A DNA stretch of 64,000 nt from Phlegmacium glaucopus (lineage: Eukaryota > Basidiomycota > Agaricomycetes > Agaricales > Cortinariaceae), in assembly GCA_015039465.1 (NCBI GenBank), contig MU130625.1, forward strand, positions 214,655 through 278,654, written 5' to 3'. Shown in pieces: positions 61,166 to 64,000 of this stretch (positions are counted from its first letter, which is position 1; every line of letters begins with the position of its first letter). The notes beneath the pieces are model-generated. The model was not told the DNA's origin and did not search any database. It saw only the letters and a program-made list of their open reading frames with translations. The position numbers and the translations under genes are program-made.

Positions 61166-62679
61166 TTTACACTCCCCCACATTGTCCGGCCAGACTTCCG
61201 CCGGACTACTTCTGGACACTTTTTTAATTTAATGTAATTTTTCATGGTGTAAATGAGGGAAATTGTCCGGCGGACATGTCCAATGGAAAGTCTGATGGAC
61301 AGTCACTGGAAACAGCATACAAGTCTGAGCAGACAGTACCGGACAAGGACTGGACTCAATTACTACTAATATTTAAAAATCTACCAATAGCAATACACTG
61401 AATATTATTCATTATTAAATGGTGGCAATGCCATGTTGCCATCACAATCCTGTTTTTTGTTCAGCTCGCGAGTTGGTCATGTGACCACATGTGACCCACA
61501 ACAAACAAGTGTGTTACACAACCACAACAAACAACCTGTTACTAACAACCACCACCACCACCACCAAGATAACAACAACAAACAACAACAAACAACAAAC
61601 AATGACAACAACAACAATGGATGACAACAACAATGATGGATGGATGACAATGGATGACAATGAATGACAACGATGACAATGACAATGACAACGATGCCCC
61701 CTCCTCACTGGGGGGGGTATTTGGTTTGTTTTTTTTTATATAAGTTTCACAACGCAATGCCCTCACCACCCCCCCTTTCACCAAGGGGGGTTTTTTTTAA
61801 TAGTTTTTTATTAGATTTTGAACAATGACATACGACACAAGACCAACCAAATGACAACAACAAACAACTGACCAAACAACAAACAACAAACAACAACCCC
61901 CCCTTCATTTGTTTCTAGGCTACGATGAACCCCCCTCACTGGGGGGTTCTTTTTTTGTTTTTACAGTTATAACTACAGTGATACCGCTGTCACCTGTTTC
62001 GACGACCACCCACCTGTTTCGACGACCACCCACCTGTTTCGGCCACCAAGGACCACCCTTTTCAACCGCCACCCATCTGTTTCGACAACCACCCACCTAT
62101 TTTGACCACCAGGCACCCTTTTCGACCACCAGGCACCCGTTTGGACCCACCAGGCACCTATTTCGACCACCAGGGACCCTTTTCAACCACCACGCACCCA
62201 TTTGAACCCACCATGCACCCTTTTCAACCACCACGCACCCTGTTCAATACCCATTTCTTTCTTATATATGTATTATTGTAATTATTAGTTACTACAACCC
62301 TCCTTCACAAGGAGGGTAATAAATTTATTTTAATCTTAATTAATATGTTACAAAAGTTACAAAAAATCTAAGTTAGTAAGGAATTGACTGAAGTCAATAA
62401 AAATCAATAAATTGAATATAGATGTACATGTAACATCAGACAAAATAACAATATAACTTGTTTAAAATTTACATTAAGTCTTGTCAAATTCCAATTAAAT
62501 TCTGCCGGAGTCCGGCAGAATCTGACCAGACATACAGTCCGGTCATTTTTCTACTTCAAAATTACTTGACCAGACTATGACCAGACTATGACCAGAATTC
62601 CACCGGAATTCCACCAGACTCCGGCGGAATTTTACCAGAGTCCGGCAGAGTCCAGCTGGACAATGTGGGGGACTGTAAA
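61166..62679. mobile_element. 1.5-kb terminal-inverted-repeat element filled with repeats
   Basis: The left end tttacactcccccacattgt is answered at the right by acaatgtgggggactgtaaa. Subterminal gccgga, gtccgg and ccagact motifs recur at both ends. The interior is simple sequence: acc and aac microsatellites (61545-61700), short mirror blocks of the cactggggggt kind, and the minisatellite at 61995. No transposase. The target duplication is unclear. A further left-type terminus lies at 63377. Confidence 0.6.
61995..62255. repeat. minisatellite, unit about 20-27 bp
   Basis: Degenerate tandem units of the type acccacctgtttcgacgacc and accaggcacccttttcgacc. Located inside the terminal-inverted-repeat element. 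Confidence 0.75.
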
Positions 62680-62862
62680 ATACACGGAATATGCTGGGAT
62701 GACGGTTGGTGGATGGAAGCAAAAAATGTTGATCATGTTTGCCAAGTCACATGGTCATGATTTGTGCAATGTGTATGAAAGAAAGTTTATGCAACATCTT
62801 CCTCTTTTTCATCTTCAACCACCATTCCCTCACTCCACTCCCAACATTGCTACATCACCCCA

Positions 62863-63480
62863 ATGCCTTCCAAGTCTGCTCAACCCTCCAAGGCCAAGAT
62901 GGGTGCCGCTGAACAACAAAAATATAACACTGATGTGGTTGGCTGGGCAAAGAAGCTGTGGGGAGCAATCAAGGATGGGAGTTATGCCCCAGACCACCAA
63001 GACTTTTTTGATGAGTTCAACAGGCTTTGTGATGTGTCTGAAGGCAGCCAGAGCACAAAAACCACCATGCTGGACCATGTCGCCCCAATTTACAATCATG
63101 TCGCATCGCAGGGCTATCAGCCTGATATCTATTACCAGCCTCCCAAAGACGCTGTGTCCAACTTCTGCACCAACAAACCTGTGACCAAATGGATTGGCCC
63201 AGCCGATCAGTGGAGTCGGTCACCTTCCCCTACCTTGAATTCCCCGAAGCCGATGCCAACACCCACCAACAAAGTCAGTAAAAAAACCATGCTGAGCCTG
63301 AAGCCACAACAACTCATGGCCTGCATTGTCGCAAGCAATGCAGGACCATCAAAAAAGGGCAAGTCAAAGGCTGTACTTTACAGTCCCCCACATACTCCAC
63401 CGGACTCCACTGGACTCCACCAGACTCCGCTGGACTCCGCTGGACTCCACCAAACTCAAGTCCTGGACTGTTCAGTGTGA
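62863..63480 (+). CDS. uncharacterised protein, 205 residues
   Basis: An uninterrupted frame starting MPSKSAQPSKAKMGAAEQQ. The first 130 residues look like a folded helical protein (VVGWAKKLWGAIKDG, HQDFFDEFNRLCDVSEG, YYQPPKDAVSNFCTNK). Then comes a Ser/Pro/Lys-rich tail. The last 35 codons run into a transposon-like terminus at 63377 (HTPPDSTGLHQTPLDSAGLH), so the original C-terminus may have been replaced by element sequence. Family not recognised. It may belong to the surrounding element. Confidence 0.5.
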   Translation: MPSKSAQPSKAKMGAAEQQKYNTDVVGWAKKLWGAIKDGSYAPDHQDFFDEFNRLCDVSEGSQSTKTTMLDHVAPIYNHVASQGYQPDIYYQPPKDAVSNFCTNKPVTKWIGPADQWSRSPSPTLNSPKPMPTPTNKVSKKTMLSLKPQQLMACIVASNAGPSKKGKSKAVLYSPPHTPPDSTGLHQTPLDSAGLHQTQVLDCSV

Positions 63481-63600
63481 CACCTGTCACATACTGGAGT
63501 CCGGTGGAGTCTGATGGACTATGTGGTGTCTGATGGAGTCCGGTGGAGTCCGCTGGACTATGTGGTGTCTGATGGAGTCCAGTGGAGTCCGACCGTCTTC
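63377..63600. mobile_element. left-type end of a second related element
   Basis: tttacagtcccccacatact repeats the terminus of the element at 61166. It is followed by ccaccggactccactggact-type subterminal repeats, first in one orientation and then inverted (gtccggtggagtctgatgga). The other end is not in the window. Confidence 0.45.
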
Positions 63601-63719
63601 TTGAACTTCTACTACTACGTCTACTATAACCACCACTACCACCACTACAAATTAATGTGAAACATTTTTGAACAAACAGATCAACAAGGATATACTCATA
63701 TATTATTACATTTTCCGGT

Positions 63720-64000
63720 GGTCTGGGGTCTGAGTTGTCCTGAGGTGGTTTCAGGTGGTCTGAGGTCGCCTGAGGTGGTCTGAGGTAGTCTGTGGTGTAT
63801 CAGGTGGTCTGAGGTCGCCTGAGGTGGCCTGAGGTGGTCTGTGGTGTATCAGGTGGTCTGAGGTGGCCTGAGGTGGTCTGATCTGAGGTGGTCTGAGGTG
63901 GCCTGAGGTGGCCTGAGGTAGTCTGTGGTGTATCAGGTGGTCTGAGGTGGCCTGAGGTGACCTGAGGTAGTCTGTGGTGTATCAGGTGGTCTGAGGTCGT
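63720..64000. repeat. minisatellite of ggtggtctga-type units, runs off the right edge
   Basis: Units of 10-11 bp (ggtggtctga, ggtggcctga, ggtcgcctga) are grouped into longer blocks separated by gtctgtggtgtatca, which recurs several times. No coding frame. Confidence 0.85.

Overview
The window looks like nuclear DNA of a filamentous basidiomycete, most likely an agaricomycete. The evidence is short introns (about 50-70 nt) in nearly every gene, an F-box protein of basidiomycete type, a large NACHT-WD40 (NLR) protein with almost identical WD40 repeats, class 3 secreted lipases, and many small non-autonomous transposons. I read gene models by hand from splice signals and reading-frame continuity. 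Species cannot be named from sequence alone.

Left part (1-26.5 kb). A 5'-complete F-box gene runs off the left edge. About 11 kb follow with no recognisable gene. A compact housekeeping block comes next: a 13-exon Pumilio protein, mitochondrial ribosomal protein uL2m head-to-head with the AAA+ ATPase RVB2/Reptin, a tiny five-exon serine-rich gene of 94 residues, a seven-exon SCI1-like charged protein, an intronless Methyltransf_16 protein and a decayed class 3 lipase.

Middle part (26.5-50.8 kb). The cassette [SCI1-like, methyltransferase, lipase] occurs three times: A at 21.2-26.3, B at 37.5-42.0 and C at 45.9-50.3 kb. B and C keep only the 5' part of the SCI1-like gene, joined at the same point to another duplicated segment. 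Losses are complementary: the lipase is dead in A but intact in B and C, and the methyltransferase is dead in B but intact in A and C. Between A and B lies a NACHT-WD40 gene with one in-frame TGA inside its WD40 array. Around these genes I could delimit several mobile elements by terminal inverted repeats and target-site duplications (TSDs): two Mutator-like, one clear hAT and one possible hAT, one Harbinger-like, one Tc1/mariner-like, and one solo LTR with an empty site elsewhere in the window.

Right part (50.8-64 kb). A 5'-truncated second WD40 gene ends abruptly at 55900. The next 2.5 kb (55901-58430) is the strangest stretch. It matches neighbouring sequence (WD40 repeats, the hAT element and its flanks, and a satellite) when read backwards WITHOUT complementing. 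No known DNA rearrangement makes such a copy, so it is either an assembly or software artefact or something extraordinary. Beyond it are satellite-like repeats, an LTR, a Pro-rich open frame, a 1.5-kb terminal-inverted-repeat element carrying minisatellites, an uncharacterised open frame and a minisatellite at the right edge.
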